Shown: positions 45,533 to 53,760 of the stretch, piece after piece | How the letters are laid out: each line of letters starts with the position of its first letter | Numbering within the stretch: position 1 is the first letter of the stretch | Assembly: GCA_020851735.1 (NCBI GenBank) | Contig: JADZCD010000020.1 | Location: forward strand, 24,008 to 88,007 | Direction: 5' to 3' | From: Phycisphaeraceae bacterium | Lineage (GTDB): Bacteria > Planctomycetota > Phycisphaerae > Phycisphaerales > Phycisphaeraceae | DNA length: 64,000 nucleotides | The notes under the pieces: generated by a model | Seen by the model: the letters and a program-made list of their open reading frames with translations, nothing else | Databases searched by the model: none | What the model was told of the DNA's origin: nothing | Translations under genes and position numbers: made by a program

Positions 45533-45676
45533 GCGTCGTTCCTTTAACAGTCTCTCGCACAGGCCGCGAGCTTACAGGCCCAACTCCGTCCCTACACGTC
45601 CCAGGCCCGTAAGCACGCGGCCGATACCGCGTGCAAAATTCTCGGCTTAATTCTCTGAAGGTCGCAAAGAAAAACG

Positions 45677-46042
45677 TTAAGCCTTCAGCACCACCAGCAT
45701 CGTGACCACCACGCCGAAGAGCGTAAAGCCTTCGATCAGGGCAGCCGAGAGCAGCATGGACGTAAAAATGCGTCCGCCGGCCTCGGGCTGACGGGCGATG
45801 GCTTCCACCGCCGACGCCCCGATGTTGCCGATGCCCCGGGCAGCGCCCATCACCACCAGGCCCGTGCCGATCGCCGCGCCGGCATACGCCACCGGCAGGC
45901 CGGACGGGAAGAACCACGACGCGCCTTCCACTTCCGCCGTCACCGTCGGCGTCGCGGCAGCCGCGGCATGTTCCTGCGCCAGGACCGGCACCGCTGTCAC
46001 CAGCAGAGCCGCCAAAGCTCCCATCGCTATCCACTTGTTCAT
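45677..46042 (-). CDS. atpE: F-type ATP synthase subunit c with N-terminal extension
   Basis: Subunit c forms the rotor ring. The 121-residue product is longer than the usual 75-90 because it starts with a signal-like segment (MNKWIAMGALAALLVTAVPVLAQ) and an Ala/Thr-rich linker. Two membrane helices follow, with RQPEAGG between them and the ion-binding Glu in LSAALIEGFTLFGVVV. The residue after that Glu is Gly, not Ser or Thr, favouring protons over sodium. The ATG at 46042 follows GAGGAG. Confidence 0.93.
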   Translation of the reverse strand: MNKWIAMGALAALLVTAVPVLAQEHAAAAATPTVTAEVEGASWFFPSGLPVAYAGAAIGTGLVVMGAARGIGNIGASAVEAIARQPEAGGRIFTSMLLSAALIEGFTLFGVVVTMLVVLKA

Positions 46043-46197
46043 GTTCTGGACTCCTCGTCTACCGTCGATGCGGTAAGGTCGCATCGTTTGCTCCCCCGCC
46101 CTCGCGGGACTGCCAGAAGCCTTACGCAACCGGCCGGGGGCTTATGATTTTCATTGCTGATGCGTGCGTCACGTCATCCACACGCAAGCCCATTCCT

Positions 46198-47103
46198 TTA
46201 ATGATGCCCGCCCGCCGCCGCCGTGGTCGGCTCGTGGCTGTGGGCTTCTTCTTCGTGATGCTCCTCGTGTTCGTGAACCACCAGCTGACCTAAAAACAAA
46301 CAGGTCAGGAAGGTGAAGATATACGCCTGGATAAAGGCCACCATCACCTCCAGCAGGTTAATGGCGGTGGCGCCCAGGATCGGGATCAGCGCCAAACCGT
46401 ACCCGGCGCTGCCTAAGCCCTCGATCATCGCCACCACGAACCCCAGCAGCACCGCCAGGATGATGTGCCCGCCGGTCATGTTGGCAAAAAGTCGCAGCGC
46501 CAGGGCGAAGGGCTTGACGAACGTGCCGATGATCTCCACCGGCACCATGATGATCCACATGAACACCGGGGCCCCGGCCGTTAAGTGCTTTAGATACCCC
46601 AGCGGACTCTTGGCAAAGGCAATGCCGTTGTAAAAAAGAAACGCCACCGTCGCCAACGCCCCGGTCACCCAGATCGACTGCGTGGCCGTGCCGCCAATGC
46701 CGTGCCCGTGGTTGGCCGCCCCCAGGAACGGCGCGGTGAGGTCCAGGAACGGAATCAGCCCCATCAAATTGCACACCAGGATGAACCAGAAAAACGTCCA
46801 GAGCATCGGCGTGTAACGGTCGGTTTCCTCGCCGAGCACGGGGCGAAATACTTCGTCCCGCAAATACAGGCACACCGCCTCGACCAGGTTGGCCCACAAG
46901 CCCTTGGCCCGCAGGTCGTCCAACGTGGCATTTTTGCCGCTGACGATCCGCCGGGCCGGGGGTATCACAATAAGCGCCGTGATGATCGCGCCCAGCACCA
47001 GCATCACCGTCACGTTCGAAACATACCACTGGCCGAAGATCGGCTTGTCCGTGACGTGGTCGATCGGATTGCTGGCTGCCAAGGTCAATATCGCTGAAAT
47101 CAA
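46198..47103 (-). CDS. atpB: F-type ATP synthase subunit a
   Basis: Subunit a forms the proton half-channels. The 301-residue protein has about five to six membrane spans and the essential Arg in KPFALALRLFANMTGGH. The C-terminus is His/Glu-rich (HEHEEHHEEEAHSHEP), perhaps metal-binding. The start is TTG at 47103, with GGAGG seven bases upstream, overlapping the atpI stop by four bases, so translation is coupled. Confidence 0.93.
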   Translation of the reverse strand: MISAILTLAASNPIDHVTDKPIFGQWYVSNVTVMLVLGAIITALIVIPPARRIVSGKNATLDDLRAKGLWANLVEAVCLYLRDEVFRPVLGEETDRYTPMLWTFFWFILVCNLMGLIPFLDLTAPFLGAANHGHGIGGTATQSIWVTGALATVAFLFYNGIAFAKSPLGYLKHLTAGAPVFMWIIMVPVEIIGTFVKPFALALRLFANMTGGHIILAVLLGFVVAMIEGLGSAGYGLALIPILGATAINLLEVMVAFIQAYIFTFLTCLFLGQLVVHEHEEHHEEEAHSHEPTTAAAGGHH

Positions 47104-47555
47104 GCCGTTGCCTCCCGTCCCCGTGGGCCGCTACCGGTCCCCGCCAAGTCTTTTTGCCACAGATACCGCCCGACTAAGGCGGATTCCATGATCAGTAACA
47201 GCACATAAATCACCACGACGGTAACCGCCAGGGGAAAAGTGGAAATCCCATATCCTTTGATCGCCAAAGCCAAACCCGCCACCGTCCAGACCAGCCGCAC
47301 CGCCGACCCGAAAAAATATCCGAAGACCGTCGGCATAAGTCCCCACGCGCTGGTTGCCGCCGCCGGGATCAGCCCCAGCACCGCGCCGCTGTAGACCAGC
47401 ACCGTTCCCACCGCCACCGCCTGCCGGGCATGATCATCGGCAAACAGCCGCGCGGCTGATCCATAAAGCAGCCCACCCACGCCCCCAGCCAACAGCGTCA
47501 TCCACGCCAGCGCCGCCAGCCATGCGAATCGAACTGTCTGTTCGCCATCCCGCAT
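47100..47555 (-). CDS. ATP synthase subunit I-like membrane protein
   Basis: The 151-residue protein has four hydrophobic spans (AWLAALAWMTLLAGGVGGLL, VGTVLVYSGAVLGLIP, VFGYFFGSAVRLVWTVAGLALA, LAVTVVVIYVLLLIM). Position directly before atpB with an overlap, length and topology fit AtpI, which helps assemble the c ring. Sequence similarity is weak, as is usual in this family. Confidence 0.7.
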   Translation of the reverse strand: MRDGEQTVRFAWLAALAWMTLLAGGVGGLLYGSAARLFADDHARQAVAVGTVLVYSGAVLGLIPAAATSAWGLMPTVFGYFFGSAVRLVWTVAGLALAIKGYGISTFPLAVTVVVIYVLLLIMESALVGRYLWQKDLAGTGSGPRGREATA

Positions 47556-47606
47556 CGAACCGCCTGTTCCTTGGCCTTGGACGCGGCACCGTCCGCGTTT
47601 GGTTAT

Positions 47607-47909
47607 CTAATCCTCAAAATACCGCTTGCTTTGCCGGTACAGGTTGTACATTCCGCCGATCGTCGCGATTCCCAATCCCAGCAACAAAAACCACGGGCTC
47701 GTGTCCAACTTCCGATCCACCCACCAACCCCCCAGACTCATCACCGCCACCACCATTCCCAACTCCATCCCCACTCCCAGCAATCCCCACCCCCGGAAGC
47801 GATCAGCCCCAACGTTGCGGCCGATGTTCCCCGTCTTCCGGGGCGGCTGCGACCGCCTCTCCTTGCCTCCCTGGCCAGCTTCCGACTCATCTGCGGGCAT
47901 GTCGTGCAT
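47607..47909 (-). CDS. AtpZ/AtpI-type ATP synthase accessory protein
   Basis: This 100-residue protein has two membrane spans, LLGVGMELGMVVAVMSLGGW and SPWFLLLGLGIATIGGMYNL, joined by WVDRKLDTSPW. That matches the AtpZ family (GxxxE...GxWxDxxxxTxPW). AtpZ is found before atpI/atpB in many bacteria and is linked to c-ring assembly or magnesium. Its N-terminus is hydrophilic. It starts the tight part of the atp cluster. Confidence 0.8.
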   Translation of the reverse strand: MHDMPADESEAGQGGKERRSQPPRKTGNIGRNVGADRFRGWGLLGVGMELGMVVAVMSLGGWWVDRKLDTSPWFLLLGLGIATIGGMYNLYRQSKRYFED

Positions 47910-48079
47910 CCTGCGTTGCCCAGCCTGACTCTTCCTTCTCTACAGCCCCGCAGCTGCTTCCCGGGGATGGGGGCTGCCAAGGCTATTCGTATGCGTATCA
48001 CTTGTCAAAAATCATTCCAAACAAGATTCGCCGCCTGCCAAATCACTTGGCCCCGGTCCAGCGGCGCGCCTCCGTCGCC

Positions 48080-48961
48080 CTACTCCAGCGCTGCCGCGCC
48101 GCCGATGATCTCCGACAATTCCGTGGTAATCGCCGACTGGCGGGCCCGGTTGTATTGCCTGGTCAGCAATCGCCGCATGTCCGAGGCTGCGTCGGTCGCC
48201 GCCTTCATCGCCGTCATGCGCGCGATCTGTTCGCCGACCAGCGCTTCGTTAAAGCACTGGAACAACCGCACCTTCACCGTGGCCGGCAGCAATTCCGCCA
48301 GCAGTTCCCCCGGCGGGGGCGAAAAATCGTAATCCACCGCCGCGGCCGGCTTGGCCTTGGGCGTTTTCACTTCCTCGGGTTTCTGCATCGGCAGCAGCGT
48401 GAGCACCGCCGGCTTCTGGCGGCCGACGGAAATAAATGACATATAGATAAGCCGAATGGCGTCGTATTTGCCGGCCGTGAATTCCTTCATGTACCGGTCC
48501 GCCAAGCGTTCCACCTGTTCGTAGCGCGGCTTGTCGGTGAACTCGGCGTGAAACGCTGACACCGGTCTACGGGCAAAACGGAAATACGCCTGGCCCTTGC
48601 GCCCCACCACTTCCAGGTCCAGCGGCCGATCCCCGCGCTGTTCGAGCTGCGCCACCGCCGTGCGCAGGATATTGGCGTTGTATCCCCCGCAAAGTCCGCG
48701 ATTGGAGGTTAGAACCAATAGCAACTCGCGCCCGGCTGCCGGTTGCGGCTGCCGCAACAGCGGATGATCCGCCACCGCGCCGGCCGCGGCGGACAATTCC
48801 CCCACCAAATCCGCGATCTTCTTGCTGTATGGCCGGGCTGCGGTCACTCGCTGCAATGCGGCATTAAACTGGGCCGTGGCGATCATCTGCATCGTCTTGG
48901 TGATGCGCTGGATGTTCCCCACCGCCTTCATCCGACCACGAATTTCCCTGCTCTTGGCCAT
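48080..48961 (-). CDS. atpG: F-type ATP synthase subunit gamma
   Basis: Gamma is the central rotor shaft. The 293-residue protein has the family N-terminus EIRGRMKAVGNIQRITKTMQMIA, the LTSNRGLCGGYNANI motif, and the C-terminal ARMTAMKAATDAASDM and YNRARQSAITTELSEIIGGA. A Pro/Ala/Lys-rich insert lies near residues 195-215. It is placed upstream of atpZ, by 170 bases, instead of after atpA. That order is unusual. Confidence 0.96.
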   Translation of the reverse strand: MAKSREIRGRMKAVGNIQRITKTMQMIATAQFNAALQRVTAARPYSKKIADLVGELSAAAGAVADHPLLRQPQPAAGRELLLVLTSNRGLCGGYNANILRTAVAQLEQRGDRPLDLEVVGRKGQAYFRFARRPVSAFHAEFTDKPRYEQVERLADRYMKEFTAGKYDAIRLIYMSFISVGRQKPAVLTLLPMQKPEEVKTPKAKPAAAVDYDFSPPPGELLAELLPATVKVRLFQCFNEALVGEQIARMTAMKAATDAASDMRRLLTRQYNRARQSAITTELSEIIGGAAALE

Positions 48962-49207
48962 AGGCGAACATAATAGCTGCCTAAATTAACAGGGCAAAGG
49001 CTGACCCCCACGACAAAAGTATTTCCCCACCGCCACAGCCATAAATCAAAGCCCATCTAGGAAATGTGGACAACAAGCTCCCCTTCTTCTGCCCGTATTC
49101 ATCGCCCCTGATCGCCAAGTTCCCAAGGACATCCCCCCAATCTACCTATTTTAACATCCCGCATTCACAATCATGCTCTTTTGCATTAAAACACGATTTT
49201 GTACGGT

Positions 49208-49380
49208 TGAGTTATGCCTTTCCCCGCATATCGTGACTTGTATAGCTGCGGGGCGGTTGGGAGAAGTCTTCCCGGAAGCACACCCAAAAAGCTTGGGCGT
49301 ACTTTCGGAGATGCCCCCCCCGTGACAGTCGGATTCCGGGATGTCGCCCCTGTGTTAACAACCTGGGGCGTTCTTTTTTT
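49208..49380 (+). ncRNA. Candidate structured small RNA of unknown family
   Basis: Between two leftward genes (atpG and the DEAD-box helicase), the plus strand carries a series of possible hairpins: CCCCGCA...TGCGGGG at 49222-49253, TTGGG...CCCAA around CTTCCCGGAAG, GGGC...GCCC, GACA...TGTC, and finally a strong terminator. A weak promoter (TTGCAT, 15 bases, TACGGT) lies at 49181-49207. No downstream plus-strand gene exists within 1.6 kb, so this would be a stand-alone transcript. I do not recognise tmRNA, RNase P RNA, SRP RNA or 6S RNA. Confidence 0.45.
49345..49380 (+). terminator. Strong rho-independent terminator without an upstream gene
   Basis: CGCCCC, 14 bases with an inner TGTTAACA, GGGGCG, then TTCTTTTTTT. 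The T-run follows only on the plus strand, while both neighbouring genes run leftward. It therefore points to an unannotated plus-strand transcript. Confidence 0.8.
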
Positions 49381-49391
49381 ACCGGCCCAAC

Positions 49392-50810
49392 TCAGCTGCT
49401 GCTGGTGGACGTTTCCTCAGTCCCCGGCGGCGGGGTCTCGCGTGGCTTGCCGCGCCCTCCGCGCCGCGAGGCGAACCGTGAGCCCAGCGTCCGGCGCGGT
49501 GCTGACGAGGGAATCACCCCGTCGGGGAACATCTTGCGCAGCTCCGCGTCATCCACGTCCGCCGTGACCTGCGGAGCCACCAGCGCCACCCGCCCTGCCA
49601 AGGACTGCGCGGGATCCGACCGCCGCTGGCTCCTCTGCCGCTCCACGACCACCCGATCGGGCACCGGCCCGGGCTTAAAGCCGGGGTATTCCATCTTCTC
49701 GATCATCACGCCCGTCAATTTCTCGATGGCCGTCAGCAGTTGCCCCTCTTCGGGAGTCACAAACGCCCAGGCATTTCCCCGCCGCCCCGCCCGCGCGGTT
49801 CGGCCCACGCGGTGCACGTACACTTCCGGGTCCTCCGGCAGGTCGTAGTTCAGCACGTGGGTGATGTGCTCCACGTCCAGCCCCCGGGCCGCCAGATCCG
49901 AAGCGATCAGCACGTTCACATCACCCTTGCGCAACGACGACATCACCCGGTTCCGCTTGTTCTGCGCCAGGTCGCCGTGAATCTCCCGCGCTTCCACCCC
50001 GTGATCGCGCAGATACCGCGTCACGCCCGACACCGTCGCCTTGGTCCGGCAGAAAACCAGGGCGGTGGGCGGTTTTTCCTGTTTAAGCAGGCACAAAAGC
50101 AGGGCCCGCTTATCCCAAGGCTCCACCGAAATAAACTTCTGATCCACCAGCGAAACCGTCAGCGACCCGGACACCGTCACGATCTTCTCGGCGTCCGCCT
50201 TCAAGAACGAGCGCGCCAGCCGCTCGATTTCCTCGTTAATGGTCGCGGAAACGAAAATCGTCTGATGGGCACACGGAATGGCCTTAAGAATTTTGCGTAT
50301 GTCATCCCGGAAGCCGATGTCCAGCATGCGGTCCACTTCATCGAGCACCACGAAGCGCAGCCGATCAAAGCTCAAGTCGCCGCGCCCGTGCAGGTCCATC
50401 ACCCGTCCGGGCGTGCCCACCAGAATGTGCCCGCCGGCCTTCATCGAGCGCAGCTGCTCGTGCATCGACTCCCCGCCGATGATGCAGCTGGTGCGGATCG
50501 GCGTGTGCCGGCCCAGCTCTTCCATCTCCGCCGACACCTGGGCCGCCAGCTCGCGCGTGGGCACCAGGATCAACGCCTGCATGGAAATGTCCTTGTCCGC
50601 CAGGTGCAGAATCGGCAGCCCGAACGCCGCCGTCTTGCCCGTGCCGGTCTTGGCTTGTCCGATCATGTCCTTGCCGGACAAGATCAGTGGAATCAGCTTC
50701 GCCTGGATGTCCGTCGGATGGGTAAAACCCATCTCCTGAACGCCGCGCAAGACGCTGCTGCGCAGCCCCAGTTGCTCAAAGCTGGTGGATAGATCAAAAA
50801 TCTCGCTCAT
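49392..50810 (-). CDS. DEAD-box RNA helicase (RhlE-like)
   Basis: The 472-residue protein has all helicase motifs: the Q motif with GFTHPTDIQAKLIP, AKTGTGKT (motif I), PTRELAAQ (Ia), VLDEVDRMLDIGF (DEVD in place of DEAD), SATINEEI (motif III), and HRVGRTARAGRRG (motif VI). It unwinds short RNA duplexes in ribosome assembly or decay. The C-terminal 90 residues are basic and Arg/Gly-rich, typical of RhlE-like proteins. The gene stands alone. Confidence 0.92.
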   Translation of the reverse strand: MSEIFDLSTSFEQLGLRSSVLRGVQEMGFTHPTDIQAKLIPLILSGKDMIGQAKTGTGKTAAFGLPILHLADKDISMQALILVPTRELAAQVSAEMEELGRHTPIRTSCIIGGESMHEQLRSMKAGGHILVGTPGRVMDLHGRGDLSFDRLRFVVLDEVDRMLDIGFRDDIRKILKAIPCAHQTIFVSATINEEIERLARSFLKADAEKIVTVSGSLTVSLVDQKFISVEPWDKRALLLCLLKQEKPPTALVFCRTKATVSGVTRYLRDHGVEAREIHGDLAQNKRNRVMSSLRKGDVNVLIASDLAARGLDVEHITHVLNYDLPEDPEVYVHRVGRTARAGRRGNAWAFVTPEEGQLLTAIEKLTGVMIEKMEYPGFKPGPVPDRVVVERQRSQRRSDPAQSLAGRVALVAPQVTADVDDAELRKMFPDGVIPSSAPRRTLGSRFASRRGGRGKPRETPPPGTEETSTSSS

Positions 50811-50988
50811 AGAACTGTTCCATCACCGCTCCGCCCGGATGCTTTGCACCAGCCGGTAGCCTGATAACATGGCCCGAACGCATCAGGCCATGCGGCGGTC
50901 GTTAAGTGGGCCAAGCATCTTAAGACCTGAGCCCCGCCCCAACAACCGCAGGGGCTAAAACCTCCCCCCACCGCTTATAAGAATAACC

Positions 50989-52365
50989 ATGAACTACCCA
51001 AGCTGGATTGAGATCAACCTCGACCGCCTGGCAGCCAACCTCGCCTGGTGGAAAGCCCTGATCGCCCCCCCCGCAAGTGCCGCCCCCGGAAGTGATTGCA
51101 TCAACGAGCCGCGCACGTCAGTAAGCGGTGGATCAATCCCCACCCCCCCCGCCAACCGCCCCCCCTGTCTCCTCGGCGCCGTCGTAAAAGCCGACGCCTA
51201 CGGCCTTGGCGCCGTGCCCTTAGCCAAGGCCATGGCTCAACTTGGCGCCGATTGCCTCTTTGTCTACTCCCTGGCCGAAGCCGAGGAACTCCTCCTCGCC
51301 GGGCTGAAGCTGCCCATCGCCGCCTTCATGCCCATGGACCAGCTCGACGATTCCCCCGCCATCATCGCCGCCGCCAAGGCCAGCCAACTGCACCTGTCCA
51401 TCGACGACCTGAGCCAGCTTCGCAGCCTCAACGCCCAGGCCCGTAAACTCAGCCTCACCCTGCCCGTCCACCTGCACCTGGACACCGGCATGGGCCGGGC
51501 CGGCCTGTCCGCCGCCGACTTCGCCCAGGCCGTGGCCCAGTTTGGTTCCTCGTCCAATCTGCGCCTGGCTGGCATCTATTCCCACCTCGCCACCGCCTTC
51601 GGCGATCACCAGGCCATGCTCGAACAGCTGCGCAAGCTTGATGCGGCCCTGACGGACGCGGGTTTGGGGAACACTTCCGGGGAAGGGGGTGGGGGTAGCC
51701 CCGCATGGAAATGCGGGGCCGGCTCGATTGCCTCTGGGACTTGCGGGCAGGTCTTGATCCACTTAGCCAGCACCGGCGCCGCCTGCCGCGATCGCCGCTT
51801 CCACCGCGACCTGGTGCGCGTCGGCCTTGGCCTCTATGGCTATGGCCCCGACCAAGTCGCCCAATCCCTGATCGAGCCCCGCCCCCCCGCCGCCCAGGGG
51901 GTGCCCTTGCCCATCGCCCGTTGGCTGAGTCGAATCATTCACGTCCGCGCCTTCCCCGCCGGAATCCCCGTCGGCTACGACGGCGCCTATCGCCTCACCC
52001 GCGACAGTCGGCTCGCCGTCGTCCCCGCCGGCTACGGCTACGGCTACCCCTGGCGCCTGGGCAATCAATCCTCCGTGCGCCTCGTGGACGAACACGACCG
52101 CCCCCTGGGCCACGCCCCCGTACGCGGGCGGATCAACATGGACCAGATCGTCATCGACCTAACCGACCTGCCTCCCACCGTAACCGTCGGCTGCAAAGTG
52201 GAACTCATCAGCGCCCAGCCCGATTCCCTCTGCGCCGTCCCCGCCCTGGCCAAACAGGTCGGCACCAACAGCTACGAAATCCTCTGCCGCCTGTCGCCAA
52301 AGATTCCCAGGGTGTATCGGGGAAATAATCAATCCCCAAAAATAGCCGCGGATAAACGCAGATGA
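50989..52365 (+). CDS. alr: Alanine racemase with two in-frame repeat insertions
   Basis: Alr makes D-alanine for peptidoglycan with PLP. The PLP lysine is Lys67 in AVVKADAYGLG, and the second-subunit catalytic Tyr is in VGYDGAYR. HLHLDTGMGRAGL, GLGLYGYGP and GRINMDQIVIDLTDLP are standard. At 458 residues it is about 80 longer than usual. Two low-complexity blocks explain most of this: residues 27-59 (before the PLP lysine) and 226-254 (after LDAALTDAG). Both are repeat DNA. The C-terminal PKIAADKRR and the stop codon lie in a third repeat (type D). All frames are intact, but whether activity is kept is unproven. Confidence 0.9.
   Translation: MNYPSWIEINLDRLAANLAWWKALIAPPASAAPGSDCINEPRTSVSGGSIPTPPANRPPCLLGAVVKADAYGLGAVPLAKAMAQLGADCLFVYSLAEAEELLLAGLKLPIAAFMPMDQLDDSPAIIAAAKASQLHLSIDDLSQLRSLNAQARKLSLTLPVHLHLDTGMGRAGLSAADFAQAVAQFGSSSNLRLAGIYSHLATAFGDHQAMLEQLRKLDAALTDAGLGNTSGEGGGGSPAWKCGAGSIASGTCGQVLIHLASTGAACRDRRFHRDLVRVGLGLYGYGPDQVAQSLIEPRPPAAQGVPLPIARWLSRIIHVRAFPAGIPVGYDGAYRLTRDSRLAVVPAGYGYGYPWRLGNQSSVRLVDEHDRPLGHAPVRGRINMDQIVIDLTDLPPTVTVGCKVELISAQPDSLCAVPALAKQVGTNSYEILCRLSPKIPRVYRGNNQSPKIAADKRR
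51067..51165 (+). repeat. Repeat insertion 1 in alr (type A piece plus GGAAGT word)
   Basis: The block holds CGCCCCCGGAAGTG followed by ATCAACGAGCCGCGCACGTC and AGTAAGCGGTGGATC. The latter is the reverse complement of the 3' part of repeat A (2465-2499), with few changes. It encodes residues 27-59, Ser/Pro/Gly-rich. Confidence 0.8.
51664..51750 (+). repeat. Repeat insertion 2 in alr (hairpin type B)
   Basis: GCCCCGCAT, GGAA, ATGCGGGGC is a perfect nine-base stem at 51698-51719, followed by CGGCTCG. The sense strand reads SPAWKCGAGS in the same frame as the copy in sthA. A CTTCCGGGGAAG word precedes it. Confidence 0.88.
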
Positions 52366-52422
52366 ACATAAAACAGATTCGTCGGCTCAGATCTGCGTTC
52401 ATCTGCGTTCATCTGTGGCTAT
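52343..52422. repeat. Palindromic repeat type D, copy 2
   Basis: Left arm TAGCCGCGGATAAACGCAGA and right arm with ATCTGCGTTCATCTGTGGCT. The alr stop codon (TGA in CAGATGAAC) lies inside the left arm, so the last alr codons come from the repeat. Confidence 0.8.
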
Positions 52423-52504
52423 ATGAGTTGGCTCTCTGAATCGGCCGCCATAACACCTTGCGCCCGTATCGGCAGGGCAAAACGCTTAGCCAATTAATCC
52501 CCCC

Positions 52505-53587
52505 TCACCCCGCCGCCCCCTCCACAATCTCCAGCGCTGCCCGCAAATGGTGCGGCTCGCCGTGCAGCCCCAGCACCAGCGGCGTGGTCATGGCCAAGAG
52601 AATCCGCCGCACTTCCGCTAAGCGCGGCCAATCCGCTTCCACCACCAGCCCAAGCTTCTTGCGCTCCTGGGCGATCTGCCGGCAGAGCTTGCGCCCGCCT
52701 AAGCGATCCCGCCGACTCCAATAAAGATGCTCAAAGTAAACCGCGTCTTCCACCCAATGCCCGGGCCGGGTCTCCGCGTAATCCAGCAGCACTGCCGGAC
52801 CCGCCGGGGCGGGCTGGCGGGTCATGGCGTTTTTTAGGTGCAGATCCCCGTGACACCACGCCTCCACCGGCCGATCTTCCCAGATCGCCGCCCAGTCCTT
52901 TAGCTTCTTGTGCGCCTTTTTTAAAGCGTGACTCCAGCGCTGCTCGTCCGGCAAACCATGCGTGGACACATTCTTGCGCGTGCGGTCGTAGGCGTCGTTC
53001 CAATCCACGCGCTTGGGATTGCCCTCCGCCGGGAAGGCCGAACTGGCGCGATAAAACCGCCCCACGCTCTCCACCAGCAGGTCAAACTCCGCGCCCTGCC
53101 AGACCGAACCCAACGGCCCGTGCGGCATGCGCTCCATCACCACCCAGGCGATGTCGTATCCGCCCAGCGTCTGGCCCCAGGCCAGCAGGTGCGGCGCCAC
53201 GTCGCCCGCTTCCTGCAAGCGGCGCAGCCACATCAGTTCCCGCGGCGGCACCGGCAGCTTGGCCACCACGGGTCGGCCGCTCGCCTGGCCGTCATGGCCG
53301 CTGTCACCATTGCGATACAGCCCGTAGCCCGTCAACGCCCCCCCACGCTGCCAATCGGTTCGGAACCAGTGCAGATCACTTAAGCGCCCCTCGCAGGCCC
53401 CCAAAAGCACCTCGCCCAGCGCCGAGCCCATCGGCCCATGCGGCGACAGATGCTCAGACCCCGTCGGGTGCGCTTTGTGACTTGCGTCTACCGCCGGATG
53501 GGGTAACGCTCCCCCCGGCTGCGCAGGGTGTACCCCGCTTTCCCGTCCCCCCCCGCCCGTATGCTCAGCTTGTGTGTTCTCGGCCAT
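52505..53587 (-). CDS. Phosphotransferase family protein (APH-like kinase)
   Basis: The 360-residue protein has the aminoglycoside-phosphotransferase/choline-kinase fold: a lysine in RPVVAKLPVP, VVMERMPHGPL hinge, the catalytic loop AWCHGDLHLKNAM near residue 244 and the metal Asp in AVLLDYAETRPGHWVEDAVYF. The N-terminal 55 residues (AENTQAEHTGGGG...) are low-complexity and hydrophilic. Substrate is unknown; a resistance role cannot be inferred from family alone. The ATG at 53587 follows GGAAGGTGGG. It stands alone between alr and an aminopeptidase. Confidence 0.82.
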   Translation of the reverse strand: MAENTQAEHTGGGGRESGVHPAQPGGALPHPAVDASHKAHPTGSEHLSPHGPMGSALGEVLLGACEGRLSDLHWFRTDWQRGGALTGYGLYRNGDSGHDGQASGRPVVAKLPVPPRELMWLRRLQEAGDVAPHLLAWGQTLGGYDIAWVVMERMPHGPLGSVWQGAEFDLLVESVGRFYRASSAFPAEGNPKRVDWNDAYDRTRKNVSTHGLPDEQRWSHALKKAHKKLKDWAAIWEDRPVEAWCHGDLHLKNAMTRQPAPAGPAVLLDYAETRPGHWVEDAVYFEHLYWSRRDRLGGRKLCRQIAQERKKLGLVVEADWPRLAEVRRILLAMTTPLVLGLHGEPHHLRAALEIVEGAAG

Positions 53588-53760
53588 CCCACCTTCCAGT
53601 TGATGGGGAAAATCATGACCTTCCTGATTCACCCTAGCCGCTCTAAGCCATTCTGACAAGCACTTTTCCGCCCGCTCTTATACACTAAATCCCGCCTGCC
53701 CAGCCAACCCGTGCCCACAGGCTGAAAACGACTGTCTTTTTTTCAACATTGAGGTGTCTT

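Noticed and set aside
49208..49380. 6S, SRP or tmRNA identity for the candidate RNA
   Set aside because: No GGAAGGAAGCAG-type SRP loop, no tRNA-like end and no long central-bubble hairpin could be found by eye.
52505..53587. Aminoglycoside resistance gene
   Set aside because: Only the general kinase fold is supported; such proteins have many substrates and there is no mobile or resistance context.
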